Of a stretch of 64,000 nt of DNA, positions 1 through 64,000 are shown piece by piece. Every line of letters starts with the position of its first letter. The stretch's first letter is position 1. Source of the DNA: Bolinopsis microptera (Eukaryota; Ctenophora; Tentaculata; Lobata; Bolinopsidae); NCBI RefSeq assembly GCF_026151205.1, contig NC_087075.1, forward strand, positions 6,776,858-6,840,857, given 5' to 3'. Both the position numbers and the translations under genes were made by a program. The notes under the pieces were generated by a model. The model did not search any database and was not told the DNA's origin. It saw nothing but the letters and a program-made list of their open reading frames with translations.

Positions 1-139
1 TGTGCTTCCTCATCCGCCCAACTTCGTACTTCTTCTCCTCTAAACCAGTGGCTGAGTACCGGAGGGATTATTTCTTGATTTATAGAAAATTTGTATGCAA
101 TTGAAAATACGTATTCATAACACAATACTTCCAGCAGCA

Positions 140-1823
140 ATGAATATCCAGGACTTTTTTCATAAACTGGAAACAGAAAACCGATGGAAAAATGACTTTG
201 GTATGTTACACTTTGAATCCTATGAGATAGCGTCTCGCCTTCATACATCATCAGCTAAAAGTGAGCAGAATAGGAGCAAAAATCGATATGTTGATGTTTT
301 ACCCTATGATGAAACAAGAGTGAGACTGAAAAGTGCAAATGATTATATCAATGCCTCTCATGTTGAGCCTCCTTTTGTGGACCTACATTACATCTGTTGC
401 CAGGTTTGTCTTAACCTTTTTACTTTCGAATTGAAAAGAGTTTCTAACCATGAAACGGAATCACATATAATATAATGTAGCTTCATTTTCACGGAAATAA
501 AAGATTATCTTAGTGTCTACACTCTACTCTTATAGGAGTCTATATTCGAACACAGTTTAATATTGAAGTAAAATTTTGTGATGATTTCAGGGTCCTATGA
601 TGAGCACAAGCATGGACTTTTGGCAGATGATTTGGGATGAAAATACATCAGTAATAATAATGCTCAATCGAATAATTGAGAACAACAGGTTAAAATGCCA
701 TCCCTACTGGCCAACTGGTGAGGAAGATGAAGATGGGGACGTTGACAACATTTTTACAACCCCTCAATACTCAGTGACGCTTATTTCCAAGGAAGATTAC
801 AATTTTTATGCTATCAGCGAATTGAGCATAGTTAAACTTGCCACAAATGAAGAGAGAAAGATTTTTCACCTCCATTATTACGATTGGCCCGATTTTGGGG
901 TACCTGAATCGCCTACAAAGTTTCTTGAATTCTTGAAACTGGTAAGATCATATTATAAAGACTGCAAAGGAGCTCCAGTTGTACATTGTTCAGCAGGAAT
1001 TGGAAGGACTGGAACTCTGGTTCTTGTAGACACAATTTTGACCATAACAGAGGAAAAGAGGACTCAAAACATTGACATTTACTCAATCCTCATCAGTATT
1101 CGGCAACATAGGCTTGGTCTTGTTCAAACTCCTGACCAACTTCGGTTCTGCTTTATAGCAATTCTCACTGGAATGCAAAATATAGATACGTCAGATTTTA
1201 CGAATGAAAGGATCTCAGCAGAGATAGACATTGATGTAGAGAGCTCCGAGGGAAGTGTCCATTATATGGACTCGGACGACTCTGAGCTTGAAACTGATGA
1301 GGAAGATGATTACATGGTAGATGGTGATGGTTCAGTTGATGGGTCAGTTGAGGACGAGGTCGAGGATGAGGATGATATTCTCATCAATGAAGCTGACATT
1401 GCGGTGTTAAGCAAAGGCAGCGATAAGGAGTCTGACAGGGAGGACGAGGTAGTCTCCCCAAGCAGTATTGATTTTCTTCCCAAATCTGCCGAGCTCATGA
1501 CTCCTGATGAATCTGTTGAAGCTATTTCCGAGTCAGCCTCACCACTGTCTGATCTACAAGCTAACTCCGACTCATCTCCCGAAATTCCAGAGGTTAGTGC
1601 GATGGAAGTAGACAAAGAATTTTCTACAACTGAAAAGGAAGAGGAAAGAAAGACGCGGAATGCTAAAACTGCCGATCTTGTTTCTAATATGAAAGAAAAG
1701 TTAAAAGCACACGATGATTCAACGGTCAAAAAGCAATATATCTGGGATAATTTCGGCAAACCGCTGTTGTTTGGTTCAGCAGCAGCCGTCGGGCTTTCTA
1801 TTTTGATCTACCTGGTGCGGTAG
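140..1823 (+). CDS. PTPN1/PTPN2: PTPN1/PTPN2-like tail-anchored protein tyrosine phosphatase, two exons (140-403, 591-1823)
   Basis: Non-receptor tyrosine phosphatase that hydrolyses phosphotyrosine. Exon 1 ends CAG|GTTTGT at 403 and exon 2 starts after TTTCAG at 591, both phase 0, giving 498 aa. Exon 1 carries the substrate loop ([11 protein letters not shown]) and NDYINAS. Exon 2 has the WPD loop (WPDFGVPES, Asp189), the P-loop HCSAGIGR (Cys221, Arg227) and the Q-loop (QTPDQLRF), so all catalytic parts are present. A long acidic Ser/Asp/Glu linker (about residues 285-470) leads to a basic stretch and a C-terminal hydrophobic helix ending YLVR, as in ER-anchored PTP1B/TC-PTP. I chose the ATG at 140 over one at 95 because it matches the short N-terminus of the family. 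A 5' non-coding exon upstream is possible. It may be a single ancestor-type gene equivalent to both vertebrate paralogs. Confidence 0.93.
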
Positions 1824-2450
1824 TTAATGTAAGACACAATGCTGTTAGCAGGCTTCCATTCTAATGCTATCTTACGTTAATTTACGTGTTCTAATGGGAG
1901 ATCAACGACTATTTTCAAGACTCAGATTCATAATATTCGAGCACAAGCAATGACTGGTTTCAAATAATGATTACAACAGACAATGGACTTGTACTTCCTC
2001 CTTGGTGGAGAAATTAGCACTAATTTTGTCGAAATAATGTTGCGGCAGCTATTGTACAGAAAATATGCGGTGCGTGCAGGATTTGGTCAGAAGTGAACGT
2101 TTTCTGCCATATCTGTCTTGCTATGGGGTTTGCTGGAATTTGGGCTACTTACCAAAGAGCGTGACACATGTCTCCCAGTGTTATTATATTTTTGTGCTTA
2201 TATGATTGATGTTGCCTTGTTCGGAGATGAGGTCCGCATTCCGCAATATCATTACATTTTATACGGACATGGTATGTTATTTAAAGGGTTGAACGAATTG
2301 TAGTGACGCTTAATCGTTGTATTTTAAAGGGTTAACTAATTTCCTGTTCAATAATCAGTTACAAATTGGTGTGTTATTGATGATGTAACGGGTTGAGCCA
2401 GAGTTAACATCCAGATATGGTCCCTCATACAATAAAGTAAAAGTAGGTCA
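1824..2450 (+). other. 3' UTR and downstream of the phosphatase gene
   Basis: No coding feature is visible. A canonical AATAAA at 2432-2437 is a plausible poly(A) signal about 610 nt after the stop codon; the true cleavage site is not determined. Confidence 0.4.
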
Positions 2451-3792
2451 CGTGTTAATTAATTAGTAATTACTGTTAATTAGTAATTACTGTTAAAAGC
2501 TGGATCATTCTCACCTTGATAATGCAAAGTGTCAAAAGTATGTTCATTCTGGCCCATACCCTGTATATTTTACATGTTTTGCTATGAATTATTAGAACTA
2601 GAATTAGAAGCAAGAGATATAATACTGATACAAAATATTCAATAAGAATCTGTCTTGACATGTTAATTGTGTTGAACACGATCATTGGTATATATAACAA
2701 TGTAATAACATGTTATTATATTATAACATGTTATTATATTATAACATGTTGTGAATCATTTGTAAGACCACATGTCTAACAGCTCAGACGAAATGAATTG
2801 TTTTTATGATTATATGCAGTATGTGGTTCGTTAAATGCAACTTGTATTCTGATATTTACACATATATATATAATGAAGAATATGAAGAGCTCTGTTGAAA
2901 TATGTGAGCCAGTAACTTTTACTATTTTAGACTCAGACTATGCCTAATAATAACTAATTAACAGTTATACGAGAAGTGTACACGGTTTTGAAGTTTGGCG
3001 CCGTGTTTTATACATAAACCACGCAGTGTTTGCATTGATCTATACTCTGCTGACAAACTTTATAACTTAGATTGTATCTGTGTCATTGTATAAGTTTGTC
3101 TGGTCCAATGTGTGTTGCTAATTGTTGTTTGGAATATTGAACACTTCTCCTCATCCTGCTTATATCTACATAAACTCTCTCTCATTTCTCAGCAGCGATA
3201 AAATACATGATACGTAACAAAGATGTTGTATAATTGTCCCACACTTCCACGTGTATAGGCCATAAGATTCTCTGTAACCTAAAACGTTATCTTGATAAAT
3301 TAGGCCGATTAAAGTTTCTCTGAACCAGATAAGAATGTGTGGTCATGTTGCCCTGAACCTACAGCCATAACCTGTATACAATTTTAACCTTTTCTTGATC
3401 CACATGTGTGAATTTTACAAATTCGTTCAATAAGGCAGCGTGATATTACCCATTTTCTCGTGCTTGTTGTAAAGTAATCAAAATGTTTGTAGTCAACTAT
3501 ACATTTGAATACATTTATACGGATGAAACGTTTCATACAAAATATGTTATAATATTTCAATTTGGAGATTAATTTCCAAATTTTCTACCTTTAGTTACAT
3601 TATAATGACGACACTATCTCCAATGGTTTTTTTTGTTGGTCGGAATGTTAATTATGACGTGACAAATCCTCCGATTATGGTCCACTTAATAAAGTACTTT
3701 AATAGGAAAATGCAAGAAAAATGCAGCAAGTTGTTACTTATTAGGAGTTACTACGGGCAGACACTTGATATTAACAAAGTAGATTCAGTAGC
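2451..3792. other. AT-rich intergenic DNA with a short palindromic repeat
   Basis: The only structure I see is at 2703-2750, where an 18-bp unit containing AACATGTT and TTATATTATAA repeats about 2.5 times. Each unit is nearly self-complementary. The rest shows no gene. Confidence 0.5.
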
Positions 3793-4126
3793 CTCCAATC
3801 GGCAGTATCGAGATAGCCCGACCACGGTCCGCGGACCACGGTCCGCGGACCACTGTCTGCGGACCGTGGTCCGCGGACCACTGTCTACCAGATCATATTA
3901 CTGTATAATAACAGTATCCCCTGAATCAAGCAACAGGTGTTTGTGAATAGTTTATTGGTTACCAGATCATATGAATGGTATGTATGGTATCTTGGATGCA
4001 ATTAGTTACGACTAGCATAATTAATTGTAGCGTAGTAAATTACTGGATCAAACTATTGATTACGATTCAAATGTGGTCTCTCGGATATAATTAGTTACGA
4101 ATAATATTGATTGCTCAATGAAATAA

Positions 4127-4405
4127 ATGATTACGATTAAAATGTGGTATATAAGTCGTTCGTTTTTGGTGAAGTATTATCAGTTGCCATCATCAACAAC
4201 AACAACTATTCCAATTCCTGACATGGTACTCTTATGTCTAATGGACGAAATTAATGGACCCACCGCCTCCCTAGAGAATGCTCGAGACTTCCTATTCCAG
4301 AAAAACCTCCTAAAGAGCTCCATGTCCTGTCCTGGGTGTAATGCATCTATGTCACTGGTTCTGGGAGTTGATGCTCAGGACAAAGCTTTGTTATCTTTTT
4401 TGTAG
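4127..4405 (+). pseudogene. Remnant of a Merlin/IS1016-type transposase N-terminus
   Basis: The reading frame contains a helical N-terminal stretch (ENARDFLFQKNLLKSS) followed by SCPGC, half of a zinc ribbon, and then a stop. In IS1016/ISXO2-family transposases a similar 'FL...GLL...CP.C' block precedes the zinc ribbon and the DDE core. The catalytic domain is absent, so this is a fragment inside a non-autonomous element. Resemblance is by eye only. Confidence 0.45.
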
Positions 4406-4878
4406 TAGAATGTAGGATCCCATCGAGGACTGAAGATTATCGGTGGACATTCATAACAACGCAGTTGTTACATTTGGAGCGGACACGAGGAGCATGAGCA
4501 GAGGAATTAGCAAGACCTCCGGCATCAGAAGATGCTACAGGGTCATGAGCAGCGCATGATATACCAGCATGCCTCTTGTTGCAGAAAACGCAGAAGCTTG
4601 GGTTGGCTCTGGAGACGATGAGGGTTTTACCAGCTTGAGTCCACTTGTCGAGAGGTGAGATAGGTTTGCAGATAGGGTCGCAGGGTAGGGCTGAGTTCAT
4701 CCGTTTCGTTTTCTCTGAGACCATAGTTGTAGTTGTTCAAGAAGGAGTTGATGATAGAAATGATTGATGCAGTCTGATAATAGTTATTCTTTATATATTG
4801 CATGATGTGAACTGATCTCGTACGGTTGCTTAATCGTTTAATAAGCCTTGACACCACCGCTGATTGGAATTCGCGTGC

Positions 4879-4962
4879 GATGATGTGAACCCTGCTTGAC
4901 TCAGGGGATGATGTGAACCCTGCTTGACTCAGGGGATGATGTGAACCCTGCTTGATTCAGGG
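4879..4962. repeat. Three tandem copies of a 28-bp unit
   Basis: GATGATGTGAACCCTGCTTG plus eight more bases, repeated at 4879, 4907 and 4935; the third copy differs by one base. It lies inside the Merlin-like element just before its right inverted repeat. Confidence 0.9.
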
Positions 4963-5093
4963 GATACTGTTATTATACAGTAATATGACAGTGGTCCGCG
5001 GACCACGGTCCGCAGACAGTGGTCCGCGGACAGTGGTCCGCGGACCGTGGTCCGCGGACCGTGGTCGGGCTATCTCGATACTGCCCTCCAATC

Positions 5094-6062
5094 AACCTAC
5101 TTATCGACTTACAGCCTTCACGTACAGAATTTACTGAGTCATCATACTTTTTTTCTTTTTTTTTCAATAATTTTTTCCTTTTTTTTTTCCAAATTTTTCC
5201 AAATTTTTGTTTGAGTCATTATACTTACCAGAGCTCCTCAGACCCTAATCTGAATATAATTATTCTTGTATAGTGGATAAATATGGTGGACAAAGTTTCT
5301 TTAAATGGTGCAGTTTAATAATGTAACTTAAGAATTAAGATAGCATATAGAAGCAAATACCATTAGGATCATCTCCATGCCAACGACATGCTGGCATCAT
5401 GACAAAGGTGGCATCATAGTGGTAATGTGTTGCCACGCATCTAACCTACATTGTATTTCATATGTAAACAGATCTAGTAGTGTTTTTTTATAATAGCTGA
5501 TGAGATTTGAGAAAAGAGATATGTGTTATAATGGTATTATATTAAATTGATACAAAGTGTAGAATGTAGAGGGTGCTGTTCTGGTAGCATTGTTGGAATT
5601 TTTAAGAATTCTGCGGTCGTTGTCACTATCAAACTAGACGACTGGTCTTAAACAATAGAAATGACGATGAAATACCATCTTTAATGCATTTAGGGGAACT
5701 AATTTCAAAACGAGATATCAAGACACTGATGGTGACGTCAAAAACAGGTTCTACAGGCCATTCTCAGCTCTCGAATTCAATTACATATAACAAGATCTGA
5801 TAAAGCGCTGTCTTACCGATGAAATGGTTGTGCCACTTCTGGTGTATTTTTGGCGAGACGGTGTGACCCCTTATCAATCTGATGACTGCTCACATTGGCA
5901 GTGCCTAATGCCCCCCTATTCCTCATCTGATAGTCAGAATCACATTAGCCTTCTCGTATTTGTGCCTTATTTGTTCTGGAGATTACAGGTTGTGACCATT
6001 ATTGGTGCTATTTAAATTTAGTGTCCCCTTATCAGCATCTCTTGAGGGTCGTAAGAACTTTT
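5094..6062. other. Intergenic DNA, no gene seen
   Basis: AT-rich sequence with a T-rich tract near 5145-5205. The open frames here are short and without recognisable motifs. Confidence 0.5.
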
Positions 6063-6128
6063 GGCAGTATCCAAGACGCTCGACCCAGTACGCCGACCTG
6101 TCTGTGGACTGGCTTCTTGGATACTGCC
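6063..6128. mobile_element. 66-bp miniature inverted-repeat element
   Basis: Perfect 14-bp inverted termini GGCAGTATCCAAGA (6063-6076) and TCTTGGATACTGCC (6115-6128). The flanks GAACTTTT and GAACTTGT match at 7 of 8 positions, consistent with an old 8-bp target duplication. The first nine bases equal the ends of the Merlin-like element at 3801, so it is probably a tiny non-autonomous relative. Confidence 0.7.
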
Positions 6129-6535
6129 GAACTTGTTACCATTAGCATGTATTGCAGAGTCTATTCTATGTTATCATGTATTAGGGTTGAACATTCATAG
6201 TTGATGGTTCCGTTCGTCGCTATTTCCAGAATTTTTGTGTCACTTCAATGTGCTGTTGCCAACGAATTTTTACCAACAAAGTCTTAAAATAAATGTAATT
6301 CTAAAAAATTGTTGATTGTTTAAAATCATATATATTATCTATTTTCTTTCATACTTGTTTGTGTCACTGATTCTTAGGTAGCAAATAAATTCATCGAATG
6401 GAAGATTTCGAAATTAAAATTCTGTGTACCTAAACATTAATATAAACAATTAAACTATCTACAATAAAATAATAAGGAAAATTAAGGAATCTATTTTAAA
6501 ACGAACGTTTTTCCTACAATTTGCCATTGTCCAGG

Positions 6536-58938
<52,403 letters not shown>

Positions 58939-59393
58939 GTAAATATATTTTTTAAATATAAAGCACTTTTAATTTGTTCTTTGGACGAAGCTTTTAATAG
59001 AGCTCTGGTTAGTGGGTGTCGTCTATTAGGGAGAGAGAGAGAGTCTACCATAAAACTTCTCGTCCACTATCTTATTTTTTGCTCATATTCCGCTGGTTTG
59101 ATTACCGCAGACGTGAACACACTATGTAAAACTGTGACTACAGCTAATATATTATAAGCTGCTGTAGAAAAAGGATTACCTCACTATATATGACATGTTA
59201 TATGACAGAACATGTTATAGGTCTTCTTACTGTATAGTCTAAGTGTGACACAAACAGTTTATTATTTGAAATAAGATAATCTAGTTTAATCAGTTTTCCA
59301 TCTCTAGTGATGACTGGTGTATACTGTATTATCATTGATCAGTGATCACCTTCTTGTTGATTGAGTGATTCCGTTCAGCCAACTTCAATATAA

Positions 59394-59812
59394 GGACACG
59401 TTTTTTTAAAAGTGTGGTGAAAATGACTTAGAGTGCCATGACACTTTTGACAGTGAAAGTGAAATGACTATAACTAGTAACTAGAAAGTGTTGCACGGAA
59501 ATGCCTTCAATCTTAAATACCCCTGTAAGGAAAATCCGTTAGTTAGTTAAATGTGTCATAATATAGTACCAAGGCAGTGCCAGTTTTCAGCATTTTGGAC
59601 TATAATGTTTAAAACGCCCATAAAAAACTGAATTTTACGACTTTCCTGTTCAAAATTCAGATTTTGTCTCAGAATTATTCAAAGAATATTTGGATTTTGG
59701 TAGGAATACTTGAACTGTGCTCAAAATAAGCAAAAAGTCATTTGTTTGGTAAAATTTCTAGTTTGGTCGAAGGGGTTGTACAAGGCCCATACACTTTTTT
59801 TTAAACGTGTCC
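59394..59812. mobile_element. 419-bp inverted-repeat element
   Basis: Termini GGACACGTTT and complement, with A/T runs next to them and AAAGTGT inside both ends. Flanked by ATAA on both sides (59390-59393 and 59813-59816). No coding sequence. Confidence 0.55.
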
Positions 59813-60325
59813 ATAATGCTTAAATTTGTCTTTTAATAAGTTTTAAAAATAAGTTTTATAAATTTCCGTAAATTCACACGACTTGAAACTACCCACTAAT
59901 AAGCTCACTCATGATTAGTAAAATAGATTAAGTCTATGATCTAGAATAACATTCTGACCTTATGTCACTGTGAATATTAACGGAAAGTTGTATTATTTTC
60001 AGTAATATTACTCAACTTACTTCTACAGAATATAATAACACGCCCAATTCCCTGTCCGAAACCCTGTTCGTCTCATATCAACAGATCTACTGTATTCCGC
60101 AGAATCTTCCGCAGAATCAGCTAGAACACGGTCGTATTGAGTATTCGTGGATATTATTTATATTTATGAGCATGTATAACTTAAAGATTCATATGAAATT
60201 AAAACACATAACGAAGTTAAATCATACATAATTAAAATATGAACTCCATTTAACATACCCCAGTAGGATTCTATGGAATTTATTTAATAATTTCTGACCC
60301 ACTGCATACCAGTTGCAATCACACA
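59813..60325. other. ABHD2 intron 10 segment, no gene seen
   Basis: AT-rich sequence without recognisable features. Confidence 0.4.
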
Positions 60326-63005
60326 CACTCCACACCACCAGGATGAACATGTACAAACCTATACATTATCACTCACCACCACCAGGATGAACATGTACAA
60401 ACATATACATTATCACTCATCACCACCAGGATGAACATGTACAAACCTATACATTATCACTCATCACCAGGAATCAGGATGAACATGTACAAACCTATAC
60501 ATTATCACTCATCACCACCAGGATGAACATGTACAAACCTATACATTATCAATCATCACCACCAGGATGAACATGTACAAACCTATAGATTATCACTCAT
60601 CACCATCAGGATGAACATGTACAAACCTATACATTATCAATCATCACCAGGAATCAGGATGAACATGTACAAACATATACATTATCAATCATCACCACCA
60701 GGATGAACATGTACAAACCTATACATTATCAATCATCACCACCAGGATGAACATGTACAAACCTATAGATTATCACTCATCACCATCAGGATGAACATGT
60801 ACAAACCTATACATTATCACTCATCACCAGGAATCAGGATGAACATGTACAAACATATACATTATCACTCATCACCACCAGGATGAACATGTACAAACAT
60901 ATACATTATCACTCATCACCACCAGGATGAACATGTACAAACCTATACATTATCACTCACCACCACCAGGATGAACATGTACAAACCTATACATTATCAC
61001 TCATCACCACCAGGATGAACATGTACAAACATATACATTATCACTCATCACCACCAGGATGAACATGTACAAACATATACATTATCACTCATCACCACCA
61101 GGATGAACATGTACAAACATATACATTATCACTCATCACCACCAGGATGAACATGTACAAACATATACATTATCACTCATCACCACCAGGATGAACATGT
61201 ACAAACCTATAATACATTATCACTCATTACCACCAGGATGAACATGTACAAACCTATAATACATTATCACTCATTACCACCAGGATGAACATGTACAAAC
61301 CTATACATTATCACTCACCACCACCAGGATGAACATGTACAAACCTATACATTATCAATCATCACCACCAGGATGAACATGTACAAACCTATACATTATC
61401 ACTCACCACCACCAGGATGAACATGTACAAACCTATACATTATCAATCATCACCACCAGGATGAACATGTACAAACCTATACATCATCACTCATCACCAC
61501 CAGGATGAACATGTACAAACCTATACATTATCAATCATCACCACCAGGATGAACATGTACAAACCCATACATTATCAATCATCACCACCAGGATGAACAT
61601 GTACAAACCTATACATTATCACTCATCACCACCAGGATGAACATGTACAAACCTATACATTATCACTCATCACCAGGAATCAGGATGAACATGTACAAAC
61701 ATATACATTATCACTCATCACCACCAGGATGAACATGTACAAACATATACATTATCACTCATCACCACCAGGATGAACATGTACAAACCTATACATTATC
61801 AATCATCACCACCAGGATGAACATGTACAAACCTATACATTATCAATCATCACCACCAGGATGAACATGTACAAACCTATACATTATCACTCATCACCAC
61901 CAGGATGAACATGTACAAACCTATACATTATCACTCATCACCAGGAATCAGGATGAACATGTACAAACCTATACATCATCACTCATCACCACCAGGATAA
62001 ACATGTACAAACCTATACATTATCAATCATCACCACCAGGATGAACATGTACAAACCTATACATTATCAATCATCACCACCAGGATGAACATGTACAAAC
62101 CTATACATTATCACTCATCACCACCAGGATGAACATGTACAAACCTATACATTATCACTCATCACCAGGAATCAGGATGAACATGTACAAACCTATACAT
62201 TATCACTCATCACCACCAGGATGAACATGTACAAACCTATACATAATCACTCATCACCACCAGGATGAACATGTACAAACCTATACATTATCACTCATCA
62301 CCACCAGGATGAACATGTACAAACCTATACATTATCACTCATCACCACCAGGATGAACATGTACAAACATATACATTATCACTCATCACCACCAGAATGA
62401 ACGTGTACAAACCTATACATTATCACTCATCACCACCAGGATGAACTTGTACAAACCTATACATTATCACTCATCACCACCAGGATGAACATGTACAAAC
62501 CTATACATTATCACTCATCACCAGGAATCAGGATGAACATGTACAAACCTATACATTATCAATCATCACCACCAGGATGAACATGTACAAACCTATACAT
62601 TATCACTCATCACCACCAGGATGAACATGTACAAACCTATACATTATCACTCATCACCACCAGGATGAACATGTACAAACCTATACATTATCAATCATCA
62701 CCACCAGGATGAACATGTACAAACCTATACATTATCACTCATCACCACCAGGATGAACATGTACAAACCTATACATTATCACTCATCACCACCAGGATGA
62801 ACATGTACAAACCTATACATTATCAATCATCACCACCAGGATGAACATGTACAAACCTATACATTATCAATCATCACCAGGAATCAGGATGAACATGTAC
62901 AAACATATACATTATCAATCATCACCACCAGGATGAACATGTACAAACCTATACATTATCACTCATCACCACCAGGATGAACATGTACAAACCTATACAT
63001 TATCA
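60326..63005. repeat. 44-bp minisatellite, about 60 copies
   Basis: Unit close to CACCAGGATGAACATGTACA plus AACCTATACATTATCACTCATCAC. Two unit variants (CACCACCAGG and CACCAGGAATCAGG) recur in a pattern suggesting higher-order duplication. Confidence 0.98.
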
Positions 63006-64000
63006 CCTATACATTATACATTATCACTACTACTCAGCTTGTTAACATTACAGTAACTATACAGTAGCTACTAGATGATGATCTCACTACTTTTGGAATC
63101 AGGTTACGCTATTGTACAGCGGTAATCGCTATCTGTGTCTATTATCCACTCTATACACAATAATAACACACTGCGACAGCTACTGTAACCAGATCTTATC
63201 ATGTCTTGTTGTGAAATGTGGTTAAATGTTGTAAATAAGTTGTGATATAAGTTGTAAATACGTTGTAAATACGTTGAGATATAAGTTATAAATAAGTTGT
63301 AAATATTATTATGGTGTGTGTCTGTGTGTCTTGTTAAGAAAATAGGATGCAGTGGGAAAATTTGGCAAATAAAGCAGCCTGCAAGTGCAACAAGAATTAT
63401 GGTAAAGTGTTTTGAGCTACATTAATCAGGTTACACTTACGTGTTTCCGAATGTAAACAACTATTTACCTGCACGTATTTACGCTAATTAATTTACTGAA
63501 ATTATCACTGTTACCCTAGATAAACCGCTTGTCCACTATGATTATATTATATGATTAATTAACTGTTCTATAAAATAGGGGCCTAAGTATTTCGTTTTAC
63601 GTGGCAATGTATTTAGAAACATAGGGTCTGACTCAGTGACTCATAATGGCTGAATGAGAGAGTAACTCCAAAAATAGAGCTGTTTAACAGAGGGAGGTTA
63701 GCTCCGCTACGTGTTATCACGTGATGACGGAGCATTTTAACACACTTTTAACTTACCTCCTCCAATTACATTCAATTTCTATCACTTACATTAACTATTC
63801 TGATTATAATACTAGATGATTTTAGTGTGAGTGTCGTTCATGATTTTGGGATTTATTGACCCAGAGGCAGTGGTAATTTACAAAGATTAGATTGCTATAC
63901 ATAAAGTGTCAACTTATGAGTGTCCAATATTTACAGAGACTTTGTATTTGATGACTTAATCTCCATTCGGCAGAAAAGTAAAATACGCGCTGTATATTAT
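63006..64000. other. End of window, ABHD2 intron 10 continues
   Basis: No convincing exon. An acceptor-like TTTACAG at about 63935 precedes a short open stretch to the window edge, but its phase does not fit exon 10. The His-containing exon expected of ABHD2 was not found. Confidence 0.4.

Larger units (their letters stand above)
3801..5085. mobile_element. Merlin-like non-autonomous DNA transposon with long GC-rich inverted repeats
   Basis: A 1285-bp element flanked by a perfect 8-bp target duplication CTCCAATC (3793-3800 and 5086-5093). The termini are inverted: GGCAGTATCGAGATAGCC at the left and its complement at the right. The roughly 130-bp inverted arms contain tandem 12-bp perfect palindromes GGTCCGCGGACC. 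The interior retains a short stretch resembling the N-terminus of an IS1016/Merlin transposase. Merlin elements are known for 8-9-bp duplications and GG-starting ends, which fits. No intact transposase is present. Confidence 0.85.

Noticed and set aside
4437-4724. Minus-strand frame with a CVFCNKRH...C knuckle-like motif
   Set aside because: Spacing does not match a retroviral-type CCHC knuckle exactly, and there is no adjoining gag, protease or polymerase sequence.
60326-63005. CRISPR-like regular array
   Set aside because: Units are contiguous near-identical repeats without unique spacers, and the DNA is eukaryotic; the same holds for the 31-bp and 54-bp arrays.
63935-64000. Possible ABHD2 terminal exon
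   Set aside because: Acceptor-like sequence, but the phase is wrong after exon 10 and the GGH motif is absent.

Overview
The window is nuclear DNA from an animal, probably a non-vertebrate metazoan with an AT-rich, transposon-laden genome. Genes have introns with GT/AG boundaries. The two host genes encode animal-type proteins, a PTPN1/PTPN2-like tyrosine phosphatase and an ABHD2-like lipase. Most remaining DNA is transposons, fold-back elements and minisatellites. Nothing bacterial or viral stands out. I cannot name the species; an early-branching or other marine invertebrate is a guess.

Layout. (1) 140-1823 (+): a two-exon tail-anchored tyrosine phosphatase. (2) 1824-6535: intergenic DNA with a 1.29-kb Merlin-like element (8-bp target duplication) and a 66-bp element with related ends. 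(3) 6536-58938 (+): ten exons of one ABHD2-like gene, whose reading phases join without a break (1335 nt, 445 codons). The exon with the catalytic His should lie beyond 64000. Nearly everything else from 6.8 to 59 kb is intron.

The 25.9-kb intron between exons 6 and 7 holds the most interesting material. LINE-A (about 28478-22288, minus strand) has two intact ORFs and a 3' tail of 8-bp repeats. LINE-B (about 40.7 to 28.48 kb, minus strand) is decayed: one nonsense codon in each ORF, and its ORF2 is split by a 5.9-kb DNA transposon (31731-37646). That transposon carries an apparently intact three-exon transposase-like gene and seven 22-bp subterminal palindromes. ORF1 of both LINEs contains an AlkB-type 2-oxoglutarate/Fe(II) dioxygenase domain followed by an SGNH-hydrolase domain. 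LINE-B adds a PHD finger and coiled coil in ORF1 and a second PHD finger in ORF2. This retrotransposon-borne demethylase/esterase module is the best candidate for an unusual system here.

Other signals: a 54-bp minisatellite that has copied the 3' splice site of ABHD2 exon 8 fourteen times; a 4.1-kb element with poly-G/poly-C ends and a 3.5-kb polypyrimidine core; hAT-like and TTAA-type non-autonomous elements with perfect target duplications; and many minisatellites, several abutting ABHD2 exon edges. All exon, domain and family calls come from reading the sequence and remembered family motifs; no search was run.
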